DNA of 64,000 nucleotides from Anisodus tanguticus (taxonomy: Eukaryota; Streptophyta; Magnoliopsida; Solanales; Solanaceae), in the NCBI GenBank assembly GCA_034509755.1, contig CM067550.1:4333001-4397000 (forward strand), given 5' to 3'. The notes beneath the pieces were generated by a model. That model had not been told where the DNA came from, ran no database searches, and worked only from the letters and a program-made list of their open reading frames with translations. The position numbers and the translations under genes were made by a program. Of this stretch, positions 46,803-57,750 are shown piece after piece. Each line of letters starts with the position of its first letter. Positions within the stretch are counted from its first letter, which is position 1.

Positions 46803-47525
46803 TTGTAATTTCATTTGGTGGATGATAAGATGCATGAAGCGAGGTTGAGATGGTTCAGGAATGTATAGAGGAGAGACACAGATGCCTCAGTGCGGAGGTG
46901 TGAGAGGTTGGCTATGGACAGGTTCATGATAGGTAGGGGTAGACCGAAGAAGTATTGGGGAGAGGTGATTAGACGTGATATGATGCAGATGCAACTTACT
47001 AAGGACATAACCTTAGATAGGGGGTTGTGGAGGACACAAATTAGGATAGAAGGGTAGTAGGTAGTCGAGCGTAGTCTTACTTACGCTTACAAAATGATAG
47101 TTGTAGTGTTATTACTGTAGGCCCGATTAGCCTATCACACTTATAGGCGCAATATTGCCTTATAGTCCCCTGTAGTTTGATTTCTGTTGATATGTGTTCT
47201 TTAATGTACTTTGTTTATCTTATTTAGATGTGGTAGCTACTATTTCCTGTTGTTAGAATGCGTTACCATGGCGTATTCGATTTTGTTGTCAGTATGTTCA
47301 TGTTGTCCATACTACTTTAATTCTTTGTCTGAGTCTGACCGTTTATCTTACTTTTCTTTGCTTTGCCTTGCGTGCTTTGCTTGTGATTATGCTTTGTCTT
47401 GAGCCGAGGGTCTCCCGAAAACAACCGCTCTACCTACCAAGGTGGAGGTAAGGTCTGCGTACACTCTACCCTTCTCAGACCACACATTGTAGGATTTCAC
47501 TGGGTATGTTGTTGTTGTTGATTGT
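46803..47525 (+). mobile_element. 5'-truncated RTE-clade LINE nested in the copia element
   Basis: About 46835-47058 encodes the end of an RTE reverse transcriptase with one internal stop: ARLRWFRNV, RRDTDASVRRCERLAMD, GRGRPKKYWGEVIRRDM, TLDRGLWRTQIRIEG, then TAG. The 3' UTR continues into GAGCCGAGGGTCTCCCG, GGTAAGGTCTGCGTACAC and the (GTT)n end at about 47518. TGATTGT at 46803-46809 and 47519-47525 is a possible short target duplication. The terminal ~120 bases are the block also seen as TS-SINE-like tails elsewhere in this window. Confidence 0.85.
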
Positions 47526-47725
47526 GAAGCAATTGATCCAGTTGTTGTATCCATACCTTTGAATTTAGTTCCATTAGTAATTGCCATTGTAGCTAGCTCG
47601 TAACTTTGAATTTGAAGCTAAATTTGATTGAATTTCTTGGAGATTTCTCGATCGCAATTTCCGATTGATTTATTGATTTTTTGAACAATTGACGGTGCGG
47701 AATCTATCGTCCTGCTCTGATATCA

Positions 47726-47960
47726 TGAACATAACAATGTATTCAAAGAATGAACCCTAATTGAATCATATTGAAGAACATTAAAGAAGAAGATGGAGTA
47801 GAGAGTATAACCGTTAGAGGGAGAAAGATATATTTTCTATTCAACTTAATGATGAATATACACATGTGTTTTGTATTTATACATACTTAACTACTTTAAC
47901 TAACTACTTGTGTGTAATGACTAATCTACTCTCCTTTCTTAATTACATTATACTTTTACA
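47726..47960 (-). repeat. 5' LTR of the full-length copia element
   Basis: TGTAAAAGTATAATG to TTGTTATGTTCA on the minus strand; 235 bases, about 8% different from its partner by eye. Confidence 0.95.
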
Positions 47961-47965
47961 AATGT

Positions 47966-49237
47966 GAAGAGAATTAATGTGGTGAAAAATATTAAATTGA
48001 GATAAAAAAATTAATAAGAATAATTTAATTAAATTACTATTTTAATGAATATTTCTTAAGTGATGGGTAAAAGGGAGTGCTATTCTTCCCAAACAATATG
48101 ACACCAAATACACCTTTAGTTATATTATATGAGCTGTGACAATAGAGAAGCCACCCACTGAGTGTAAGTATCATACCTAATACTACTATATAGTATATAC
48201 AAATTTGGGCACATGATTGCCTTTAACGCCACAAAATGTAGAAGAAATGTTTCATGGGTTTTTGGGGAAAAAAATAACACATGTGGCATGTCTGTTGCTT
48301 TGGTTAGCGAGAAAACTTTGTCTTGAATAAAGTCAATTATTGAAACAACAACATTGGATGCTCCTAACAGAGATTTCTGGATCTATTAATAGTGCTCAAG
48401 ATAAAATATAATTTTACGGTTAATGTAGTACAAGATGTTACCGTATTTTATACTGTACTGTTTTTTTATAAAAATATTTTTGCTCAAGCACACGCCTTTT
48501 CTAATTTTCTTTATATTTTTTTCTGTAGAGTCAATGATCATTGCAATATATTTAATTTAATGAAAAGAAAAGGAAAGCGCATGGCAGCCAAAATGGAAAA
48601 GATAAATTCAAAGTCGCCACTTTCTTATTATTCATTTTGTTCACTTTTATATGATATTGTTTGACTTTATAAAGTCAAAATATTAATATTAATTAACTAG
48701 CATTCTTATAAGAGTGATTGAACAAAAATAGTATATATCACTAATAGTTATGATGGAGTTGTGAATATCTCTTTATTCGTAACTAGAGATTTCAACTCCG
48801 AGCTTCAGAAATGACATCATCTTTGATAGGAGCCTTTTTACTCTAAACTCTAAAGCAGTGTTTTAAACTAATCGAGTCGTAAAGCAATATCGAACTCAAT
48901 CAGTTTAGCTATAGTACTTAATAATTAAGATCCAAATGTTAGATATATATTATTTAAAAAAACGTAGTAAATCCATGGAAATTTAACAAATTAAAATATG
49001 TTATATAAAGTAGACCAGAATAGCAATTTTAAGAGTGTTCTGTTTTTTCTAGCAATATTATTATGTCTGACCTTCACGGCTTCACTTAGACCAATCCTTT
49101 AATTTTGTATTTTTGTATAACCAATTCCGAACAGTCCATAATGTTTTTTGTCTTTTATGCAACCATTCTCTAATACACCAATAATTCCAATGTATTTAGC
49201 ATTATTTTCATGATCATAACATAGTCTAAGATACCAA
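47966..49237. other. Intergenic, AT-rich
   Basis: No coding similarity, RNA gene or repeat that I can support; a 90-codon open frame at 48392-48664 is low-complexity Phe/Tyr/Asn-rich and unconvincing. Confidence 0.4.
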
Positions 49238-49345
49238 TAAGGGTTGCGGTGAAGTGATAAGTACTTTTCATCCTTAATGAGAAGTCTCGGGTTTGAGACC
49301 CCCTGTGTACGGAGTCGTCTTTGTTAAAAATATGGTGTCTGCTTG
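49238..49345 (+). mobile_element. tRNA-derived SINE head
   Basis: GGGTTGCGGTGAAGTGATAA (A-box-like), then GTCTCGGGTTTGAGACCCC (B-box-like), then GGAGTCGTCTTTGTT. The same block order is on the minus strand at 40985-41155. It ends near the 5' break of the copia element that follows. Confidence 0.6.
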
Positions 49346-49400
49346 TAAATTTACAACTGATAATTGAATTTTTATTGACTTTGATCCTTTTGGATTTTAT

Positions 49401-50441
49401 GTGAAGAATTTCACGACGGGGATACCTCTAGTGAGATGTAATAGCCGGGGCGAGCTCTATCACGTCACCACCACCACCACCACTACCACTAATCAAGCCA
49501 CACCGTCGACGTTTGTCGCTTTAACACCTTCCTTGTGGCATGCACGTTTGGGTCATCCGGGAGCGTCTGTTCTTTCCTCTCTTAAAAATAATAATTTTAT
49601 TGAGTGTAATAGTACGCGTAGTACTAATGTTTGTCCTTCTTCTCTGCTTGGAAAATATGTTAGATTACCGTTTGTAGCGTCTAGTTCTAGTACTTTAATG
49701 CCATTTGATATTATTCATAGTGATATATAGACATCTCCCATTTTGAGCTCTGTGGGCCATCATTATTATGTGTTATTTTTGGATGATTATTCTAATTTTT
49801 TGTGGACTTTTCCGTTGTCTAAAAAGTATCAAGTTTATTCCACATTCCTATCTTTTAGAGCATTCATCCGTACCCAATTTGAATAGGAAATTAAAAACAT
49901 TCAATATGATAATGGAAGGGAATTTGATAATGGGCCATTTAGGGAATTTTGTAGTGTTGATGATATATCTTTTCGGTTTTCTTGTCCTCATACGTCCTCC
50001 CAAAATGGAAAAGCCGAGAGAAAAATACGCATCATTAATAATATTGTTCGGATATTACTCGCCCATGCTTCATTACCACCTTAATTTTGGCATCATGCAT
50101 TACAAATGACTACTTACCTTCTTAACATACTCCCGAGCAAAGGACTAGCATATCAATCTCCACTCCAAATTCTTTATCGTAAGGATTCTTCGTATTCTCA
50201 TCTTAGGGTATTTGGGTGTTTATGCTATCCTATCTTCCCATATACTATAATTAACAAACTTCAAACTCGTTCTACTGCTTGTGTGTTTTTGGGTTATCCG
50301 TCTAATCACCGTGGTTACAAATGTTTTGATTTATCTTTTAATAAAATCATAATTAGTCGCCATGTCATTTTTTATGAAACCCAATTTCCGTTTGCTAAAT
50401 TGTATAATTCTGTGTCTAGTTCTTATAATTTTTTTGGATGA
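49401..50441 (+). pseudogene. copia pre-integrase and integrase remnant
   Basis: LWHARLGHPGASVLSSL and SLLGKYVRLPF mark the zinc region, followed by MPFDIIHSDI and a stop. After frameshifts the C-terminal half reads MTTYLLNILPSKGL, LRVFGCLCYPIFPY and CVFLGYPSNHRGYKC. A (CAC)n run at about 49463-49490 inserts a Thr stretch. Confidence 0.85.
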
Positions 50442-50479
50442 TGGGCTCTCATCGTATATCATGACATCCACCATTTGGT

Positions 50480-50712
50480 CCAACATTCCCATGACCCATT
50501 CTGCCAGCAGGCCCACTGCCTGCTGGCCCAAATGTCCCCTGTCCGGATCCAGTTTCTCGGCCAACATGCCCACTGCCTGCTGGTCCATCTGGTCTAGGTC
50601 TCAGTCCAGTTTCTCGACCAGCAGGCCCACTGCCTACTGGCCCAATAATTCTCCCTCCCAGTCCAGGGTCTCGGCCAGTAGGCCCACTGCCTGCTGGCCA
50701 ATCCCGTGACAT
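50480..50712 (+). repeat. Imperfect tandem repeats in the copia integrase-RT linker
   Basis: AGGCCCACTGCCTGCTGGCC or a close variant recurs four to five times at 50-65 base spacing, joined by TCGGCCAGTAG/TTTCTCGACCAGC words. In one frame this gives repeated SRPTACWP modules. The block is strikingly C- and G-rich against its surroundings. Confidence 0.7.
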
Positions 50713-50827
50713 CCCTTCTATTCCGAGTCAAGAGTTCATTACTCATAGCCAACAGGGTATTTATAAACCAAAAAGACATTTTAATCTCAATTCTAATGTC
50801 ATTAAATCACCCCTACCACGCAACCTA

Positions 50828-52407
50828 GTGTCTGCCCTTCATAATCCGAATTGGAAAATGGCAATGGATGATGAATATAATGCTCTTATTGAAAATAAGA
50901 CGTGGGAGTTGGTGCCCCGTCCGCCTGGTGTCTATGTTATTCGTTCTATGTGGATTTTTACTTATAAGAAAAAATCTGATGGTTGTTTTGAGAGGCATAA
51001 GGTCCGTCTTGTCGGTGATGGCAAAACTCAACATGTTGGTGTAGATTGTGGAGAGACATTTTGTCCGGGGGTCAAACTGATAACCTTTCACACTGTTCTT
51101 AGTCTGGCTCTCTCGAAAGCATGGCCCATCCATCAACTGGATGTAAAAAATGCTTTCTTACTCGATGATCTCAAGGAAACAGTATACATGCATCAGCCCT
51201 TGGGTTTCAGGGACCCCGATCATCCTCACCATGTATGTTTGTTGAAGAAGTCTGTATGGGCTAAAACATGGGCCTCGGGCTTGGTACAAAAAGTTTGCAG
51301 ATTATATGCCTACTATTGGGTTTTCTCACAGCATGTCTGATCATTCTCTATTCATCTATCATCGTGGTACTTCTCTGGCATACATTCTGGTATATGTGGA
51401 TGATATTATATTGACTACCACTTCGGATAAACAACGCAAGTCTATCATGTCTCTTCTCAGTTTCGAATTTGCTATGAAAGACTTGGGGCCTTTGAGTTAT
51501 TTTTTTAGGTATAGCTATAACTCGTCATGCAGGTGGTATATTTCCATTCCAGAGGAAGCATGCAGCTGAGATTATTAAGCGAGCTGGCATGTCATCCTGT
51601 AAGTCATCTCCTACTCCGGTTGACACCAAACCGAAGTTGAGTGCTAATTCTAGAACACCTTACGAGGATCCCTCCCACTATCGCAGTCTTGCAGGGGCTT
51701 TTCAGTATCTTACATTCACGAGGCCTGATATTACTTATGAAGTGCAGCAGGTGTGTTTATTTATGCATGATCTGAGGGACGAACACATGCACGCTCTCAA
51801 ACGCATTGTGCGTTACATTCAGGGTACTCTTGATTATGGTTTGCACTTATATCCATCCTCTGTATCTACTCTCGTGTCTTATACATATGCTGATTGGAGT
51901 GGATGTTCAGATACCAGACGTTTGACATATGGTTATTGTATGTTTCTTGGTGATAACTTGGTCTCTTGGTCGGCTAAACGCCAGACTACTTTATCGCGAT
52001 TCAGTGCGGAGGCCGAGTATCGAGGAGTAGTCAATGTGGTGTCTGAGTCCTGTTGGCTGCGTAATCTCTTATTAGAGCTTCACTTTCCTATTCAGAAAGT
52101 TACCTTGGTATACTGAGATAATGTTAGTGCGATCTATCTCTCTGGAAATTCGGTCCAACATCAGCGTACTAAACATATCGAGATGGATATTCACTTTGTT
52201 CGAGAAAAGGTGGCTCGTGGACAAGTACGTGTCTTGCATGTCCCTTCACGGTACCAAATTGCTGACATTTTTACCAAGGGTCTTGCCTTAGTTCTGTTTG
52301 AAGATTTTAGGGACAGTCTCAACGTACGACAACCGTCCGCTATGACTACGGGGTGTGAAAGAATATACACGATAACGTGTATATTGGTCGTGTATATGGC
52401 CATGTAA
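50828..52407 (+). pseudogene. copia reverse transcriptase and RNase H, broken
   Basis: RT starts NPNWKMAMDDEYNALIENKT and keeps QLDVKNAFL and an intact VYVDDIIL catalytic motif (51306-51569 frame, after a frameshift near 51290). GAFQYLTFTRPDITYEV leads to RNase H with DWSGCSDTRR and AEAEYRGV. A TGA replaces Cys of the YCDN motif at 52114-52116. The end reads VPSRYQIADIFTKGL. Confidence 0.9.
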
Positions 52408-52571
52408 ATTGTATATTTACTTACCATAATTATTAGAATTCTTGTACATGTATAATTAAGGTAGTAGTCTTGTATTAGGAAAAAATAGATTTATTTTCCA
52501 TAATTACATATAGTATATCATGTATATAAACATTTTCATTAATGAAAATAATTTGGGATTATTCTCTTTCA
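52354..52571 (+). repeat. 3' LTR of the 49-52 kb copia element
   Basis: Starts TGTGAAAGAATATACAC directly after ACTACGGGG (polypurine) and ends TTCTCTTTCA. The start shares TGTGA(A/T)AGAATATACAC with the LTR at 57579. The boundary may be two bases off. Confidence 0.65.
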
Positions 52572-52784
52572 ATGATTTCCATTTTCCTCACTCTCTCTCT
52601 TTGTTCCAGTTTTTGTTTTCCCCTCTTTTCTGTCTCCGATTTCTTCCTAAGCATTAAACACAGTATACAATGCAAACAAAGTTGCAGAGTTAAAGTGCAG
52701 GAAATTTAAAATAGAGAAAAGGTTCACTACAAAAAAAATAAAAACAAACAAATCTCCTATACTAATTAAATACGGTATATATTA
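52572..52784. other. Short intergenic stretch
   Basis: AT-rich with T-rich runs; no feature supported. Confidence 0.3.
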
Positions 52785-54640
52785 CTTTTTTTTTGGTTAA
52801 TAAAAAGATTTTATTAACCAAAGTGAAATTTTATTAACCACTGAGATGAAAAATCCACTCGGGGCTTCCAATGTTATTGCACACCATTATTTTCCAGTTA
52901 ACTTTAGGGAAAGTACCTCGTAGTTTCTGGTAATGGAGAAGGAAGTCATTCTTGTAAAATTCTCAGAAGTGTATCCTGCTTGTGCGAGTGTCTCTTTTGC
53001 CTTGAGAATTTCTTGATCATCCAAGCTGCTTGCCCTGCCTTCACATCTTGTATCTGTTGCCTCTTTATATAGTAACTATGAACCCAAAGCTTGTCCTTTT
53101 TGTTACAGAGATGCCAATAATTTTTGCTACTATAATGTCAATAACATTCAGCCCTCTAGCTGATCTAGGGTAGCACACTTTCTCCTAAGCCAACATGGCT
53201 TTCTTGGACACTTCACATCCTTCCGTCCATAAGAAGGTTTGATAAATAGTTTAAGCACCTTTGTTGGCAAAATAAAGATCTGAGACCAGAAAGTTTGCAT
53301 TGAAAATAGTACTGTCTTGATCAATTGCAATCTTCCTGCATAAGAAAGAAACTTGGAGGTCCAGGAGATCTTCTCTATCAAAGGCTGACACTGAAATCTC
53401 TTTGTACTCAGAGGTACTCCAAGATACCTCACTGGAAGCTCTCCTTTAGGAAATTCCAACAAGTTTAAAATCTCATTCTGAGTTTGCTGAGGTACTCCTC
53501 CAAAGAATATAGCACTCTTGCCACAATTTACCTTTAAGACTGATGCTTGAGAGAACTTGTTAAAACATTCAAACAATAGCTGCACTGAGTTAGTATCACC
53601 CCTACAAGAAATCCTAATTGGACAAGCTGGAACTTCTCACACCTTGGATGATAATTTAAGTTTGGGATGTCCTTTAGTTTCTTCAAACTTCTGCTCAAAT
53701 ATTCCATAGCAAGCACAAAAAGGAAAGGAGGTAAAGGATCTCTCTGCCTTAATCCTTTCTTAGCCTCAAAAGGTGGTGACGGAGCCCCATTGATCAGTAT
53801 AGAATAAGTGACAATTTTAACGCAACTCATTATCCACTTTATAAACTTGTCAGGAAAAGCCAACCCAATCTGCACTTGCTCAATGAATTCCGACTCAAGC
53901 GAGTCATAAGCCTTCTGCATGTCAAGCTTCATCATACACCTTGGGGATAGTCCTTTCCGACCATATTCTTTTATCAATTCATGACTAATGATGATGTTGT
54001 CAGTGATCAACCTTCCAGGAATAAATACTGATTGGCACCTATCAACCAGAAAATTCATAACAGGCTGTAGTCTGTTAGTTAAGATCTTTGAAATAATTTT
54101 ATACAATATAGTGCAGCAGGATATAGGCCTGTATCTCTGATGGACACAGGGTGTTTCACCTTAGGCACAAGCGTTACAGAAGTACAATTTATGGTCTTGA
54201 GCATCTCAGCCTTTTCAAAGAACTGCAGAATAGCCTTTGAGACAGGGTGCTTATAAGCTTTATTTAACCCCCACACATTTCAAGCTACAATCATACGGGA
54301 ATGGCGCGGTAAAGTGGTTGAATACCATCTGCTCCTTGGCTACATTGCCAAACCTGTTACATGTTCCTTTATGGTTTGCCATCCCTCCTCATTATTCTCC
54401 GTATTTGAGCTAGGTTTCACCACTGCAGGAGTTGGAGTTCCAGTATTCATTGGTTTTGGTACAGTCATACCCCCTTGTACTGCATCAGATCCCTTCTTAC
54501 TTTGCCACACCTTGTTGAACTTAGGAGCTTTTGGTTTAGCTGGCCGGTTTTTCCACAATCAGGGGTGTGCTATCATCTTCTTCCCAGCAGCTACACTAGC
54601 CCATGTTTGAATCCCCTTCAGTGATCCATTTCTGAGCTAG
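52785..54640 (-). mobile_element. L1-type LINE, internally deleted
   Basis: Minus strand. ORF1 tail: 54558-54340 (WKNRPAKPKAPKFNKVWQ, EEGWQTIKEH). ORF2 start: about 54290, MIVA, stop, NVWGLNKAYKHPVSK; the endonuclease is deleted and the frame passes directly into RT sequence (LKTINCTSVTLVPKVKHP, ISKILTNRLQPVMNFLVD, CQSVFIPGRLITDNI, MKLDMQKAYDSL, KGLRQRDPLPPFLFVLAMEYLS). The FADD catalytic block is missing where the frame shifts near 53610. The rest (YLGVPLSTKRF, FLSYAGRLQLIKTVL) continues to 53148. The 3' end carries a poly(A), seen as a T run at 52783-52793. Confidence 0.85.
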
Positions 54641-55026
54641 GGTTCACCACAACTGCTCTATATGATTTCCTCAATTCCAAGTAAAAGAAAACATGAAAGA
54701 CTATTCAATGTTAATACAACGTATGTAAATATAGTATTTTTAATTTTTTCATGTTGTGGAATTTAATTAAACTAACTACTTAATTTTTTCTAAACTTTTA
54801 ATTTCGAGTAAAACCAAGTTGTTGGTATTCTTTATTTTAACTGCCGATCTTGATAGTTTATCTTTGCTTGTGCTTATGTTTTTTCTTGATCCGAGGGGTA
54901 TAGGTAAGTTATGTGTACTCTACTCTCCACACCCCACGTTATGAGACTTCACTAGTTATGTTGTTGTATCTTGAACGGCTATGGTGGAAATCTTGAAAGG
55001 AAACTAGATGAGAATTGTTTTGTAAT
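54641..55026. other. Intergenic with a TS/RTE-type tail
   Basis: The region 54830-54968 is the degenerate RTE/TS tail listed separately; the rest is AT-rich and featureless. Confidence 0.4.
54830..54968 (+). mobile_element. Degenerate TS-SINE/RTE 3' end
   Basis: TTGATCCGAGGGGTATAGG, GTTATGTGTACTCTACTC, CACCCCACGTTATGAGAC, then TATGTTGTTG. More diverged than the copies at 39060 and 47400. Confidence 0.65.
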
Positions 55027-55342
55027 TGTTAAGAATCCTACGTCGGAAATGGAATGAAAATATAGACTCCGGACTTGAACAATCTTCACCCTACAAGCTA
55101 GCTTTTGAGGTTGAGTTAAGCCCAAGATCCATTATTTACATGTTATCAGAGCCAAATTCATTCCAATTCTATGTTTATCGATGTTGGGTCCCAAATTATG
55201 TCATTCACGCTAAAGCTAACGAAGTCTGTCGTGCGGAGAGTGTTAAGAGTCCCACATTGAAAATAGAATGAAAACATACTCTACTTGGACAATAATCACC
55301 CTATAAATTAACTTTTAAGATTGAGTTAGGCTCGTCATTACA
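55027..55342 (+). mobile_element. TRIM retrotransposon, second copy
   Basis: LTRs are 55027-55140 and 55241-55342 (TGTTAAGAATCC..., TGTTAAGAGTCCCACATTG...). The primer site TGTTATCAGAGCC follows the first LTR. It is shorter and more diverged than the copy at 14716-15056, and no matching target duplication is visible. Confidence 0.8.
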
Positions 55343-56249
55343 GTTTGCCAAGGAACAGTGCTATAAAATTTGTAATAAGGAAAAATTTCGAGAGAGAGTA
55401 GATAGAAAGAGCACAGAGGGAGGAAAGAGAAACAGGGAGGATAGGGAAAGATAATTTCGCTTATTACTTGTTACTTATTACTATTAGTACCCAATAGCTA
55501 CTTTACTCCGTCAACCATCAACTTTTCCGTCAGAAATTTTTAATAATTTTTTACTATAAAACGTTACTACCAAGTATCAACTAGAAACTTAAATGAGCCA
55601 CAATAAAAGGCTTTGAATCAAAATATCCCCCAAAAAAATATGTCACATAAATATTTTTTACTCAGGAAACGACATAGTTAACTTCTTTTGCACAAGAATT
55701 TTACGCAATAGAGGTTTGATAAATTTCCCCCCACTTTGTATATTTCAAAATTTTGAAATTGATATTTTTTTATACTTTGACCAAAGATTAATCATGTTTC
55801 AAAAATCCGGAATATCAATATTTTATATAGAACCTGATATTTTTTTCTGCGATCAATAATGTAGGCTCAATACATCAAGGATACCTAAACGTTTGGATCT
55901 CGTTTTAGGGGTTGTAAAGTGCCCTGAAGTAAGTTTTGTTTGGAAACTTGTTATCATTAGGTTTAAGTGTTATATTTTTTAAGGTTTTGATTTAAGCGTT
56001 TTATTATTTAGTCAAAATATTACTTTATTTTGAATATGTTGAGATTTTTTTCATAATTAATTTAGGATGTCGCACGAGTTATTAATAAACGATAATAAAG
56101 ATAAGAGAACTAATTATCATTAAGAAAATAATACGAAAAATATATATTATTAACTTAAACTGTACAACTTAATTACATATACACAATCTCTAATGGGACC
56201 CACATGTGGGAGCCTTTAGAGTAACTCGAGGCCTAAGGCGATCCCCACC
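55343..56249. other. Intergenic, AT-rich
   Basis: A GA-rich stretch near 55390-55450 (AGAGAGAGTAGATAGAAAGAG) is the only irregularity. No gene or repeat supported. Confidence 0.4.
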
Positions 56250-57750
56250 ACCCGTCTTATAGGTGATGGCAAAACTCAATAGGTTGGCGTGGATTGTGGA
56301 GAGACATTTAGTCCGGTGGTCAAACTGAAAACTATTCGCACTGTTCTCAGTCTAGCTCTCTCAAAATCATGGCACATTCATCAGCTGGACGTGAAAAATG
56401 TGTTCTTACACAACGAACTCAAGAAAATTGTATACATGCATCAGCCCTTAGGTTTCAGGGGCCCCACTCATCCTAATCATGTCTGCTTGCCGCAGAAGTC
56501 CTTGTATGGGCTAAAACAGGCTCCTCGGGCCTGGTACAAAAGATTTTCAGATTATGTGTCTACTCCTGGGTTTTCTCACAACAGTGACCATTCTCTGTTC
56601 ATCTATTATCACAGTACTTCTATGGCATACATTATGTTATATGTGGATGGTATTATATTGACTGCTTCCTCTAACAAACTACGCAAGTCTATCATATCTC
56701 TTCTCAGCTCAGAATTTGCTATGAAAGACTTGGGGCCATTGAGCTATTTTTTTGGTATAGTTGTCACTCGTCATGCAGGTGATCTATTTCTATCTTAGAG
56801 GAAGTATGCAACAGAGATTATTAAACGGGCTGACATGTAAGCCTGTAAGTCATCTCCTACTCCGGTTGACACTAAACCGAAGTTGAGTGCTACTTCTAGC
56901 ACACCATACGAGGATCCCTCCCACTATCGTAGTCTTGCGGGGGATTTTTAATAGCTCACATTTACGAGGCCCGATATTATTTATGTAGTGCAATAGGTGT
57001 GTTTATTCATGCATGATCCGAGGGAAGAACACATGTACGCTCTTAAACGCATTGTGCGCTACATTCAGGGCACTCTTGATTATGGTTTACACTTATATAC
57101 ATCATCAGTATCTACTGATTGGAGTGGATGTTCAGACACCAGACGTTCGACATCTGGTTATTGTATGTTTCTCGGTGATAACTTGGTGTCTTGGTCGGCT
57201 AAATGCCAGGCTACACTGTCGCGCTCTACCGCAGAGTCCGAATATCGAGGGGTCGCCAATATGGTGTCTGAGTCCTGTTGGTTACGTAACCTCCTCTTAG
57301 AGCTTCATTTTCCTATTCAGAAAGCTACCTTGGTCTACTGCGATAATGTTAGTGCGATATATCTCTCGGGGAATCCTGTACAACATCAGCGCACTAAACA
57401 TATCGAGACGGATATTCACTTTGTTCACGAAAAGGTAGCTCATGGACAAGTCTGTGTCTTGCATGTGCCTTCACGTTATCAAATTGATGACATCTTTACT
57501 AAGGGTCTTCCCTTAGTGTTGTTTGAAGATTTTAGGGACAGTCTCAGCGTACAACAACCGCCCACTATGACTACGGGGTGTGATAGAATATACACCGTAT
57601 ATTCTTGTGATATCATTAGTGATCTTGTACATCTGTAATTATGGTATTAATATTTTGTATTAGGTAAATGTATATTTGATTTCCGTAATTATAGCCTAGG
57701 ATGACTATTGTATATCATGTATATAAATCATTTACATTAATGAATTAACA
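56250..57750 (+). mobile_element. Copia 3' fragment: RT, RNase H, LTR
   Basis: Starts abruptly at GTCTTATAGGTGATGGCAAAA, inside RT, and ends in an LTR of about 172 bases (57579-57750; TGTGATAGAATATACACC to GAATTAACA). It is close to the 49-52 kb element. The 5' portion is absent. Confidence 0.8.
56252..57638 (+). pseudogene. copia RT/RNase H with mutated catalytic motif
   Basis: RT: CGETFSPVVKLKTIRTVL, SLYGLKQAPRAWYKRF, LYVDGIILTAS. The invariant second Asp of YVDD is Gly, so it could not polymerise. Stops occur near 56797 and 56950. RNase H from 56997 is nearly complete: DWSGCSDTRRSTSGYC, AESEYRGVAN, YCDNVSAIYL, KHIETDIHFV, ending IFTKGLPLVLFEDF. Confidence 0.9.

Larger units (their letters stand above)
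42030..47965 (-). mobile_element. Full-length Ty1/copia retrotransposon with both LTRs
   Basis: The element is 42035-47960, minus strand, with AATGT duplicated at 42030-42034 and 47961-47965. The 5' LTR (47960-47726) and 3' LTR (42269-42035) are 235 bases each. By eye they differ at about 20 positions, so the insertion is old. The primer site after the 5' LTR reads TGATATCAGAGCAGG, and a purine tract TTGAGGAGGAG precedes the 3' LTR. The order is gag, protease region, integrase, RT, as in copia. All frames are broken. The leader/gag junction carries a nested RTE LINE (46810-47518), so the element proper is about 5.2 kb. Confidence 0.95.
49377..52571 (+). mobile_element. 5'-truncated Ty1/copia element with 3' LTR
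   Basis: Begins abruptly inside the pre-integrase (DPFGFYVKNF) and runs through integrase, a proline-rich linker, reverse transcriptase and RNase H to a 218-base LTR. Several frameshifts and stops are present. It is the same family as the copy at 56250-57750 and related to the minus-strand copy at 23102-26607. Confidence 0.85.
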
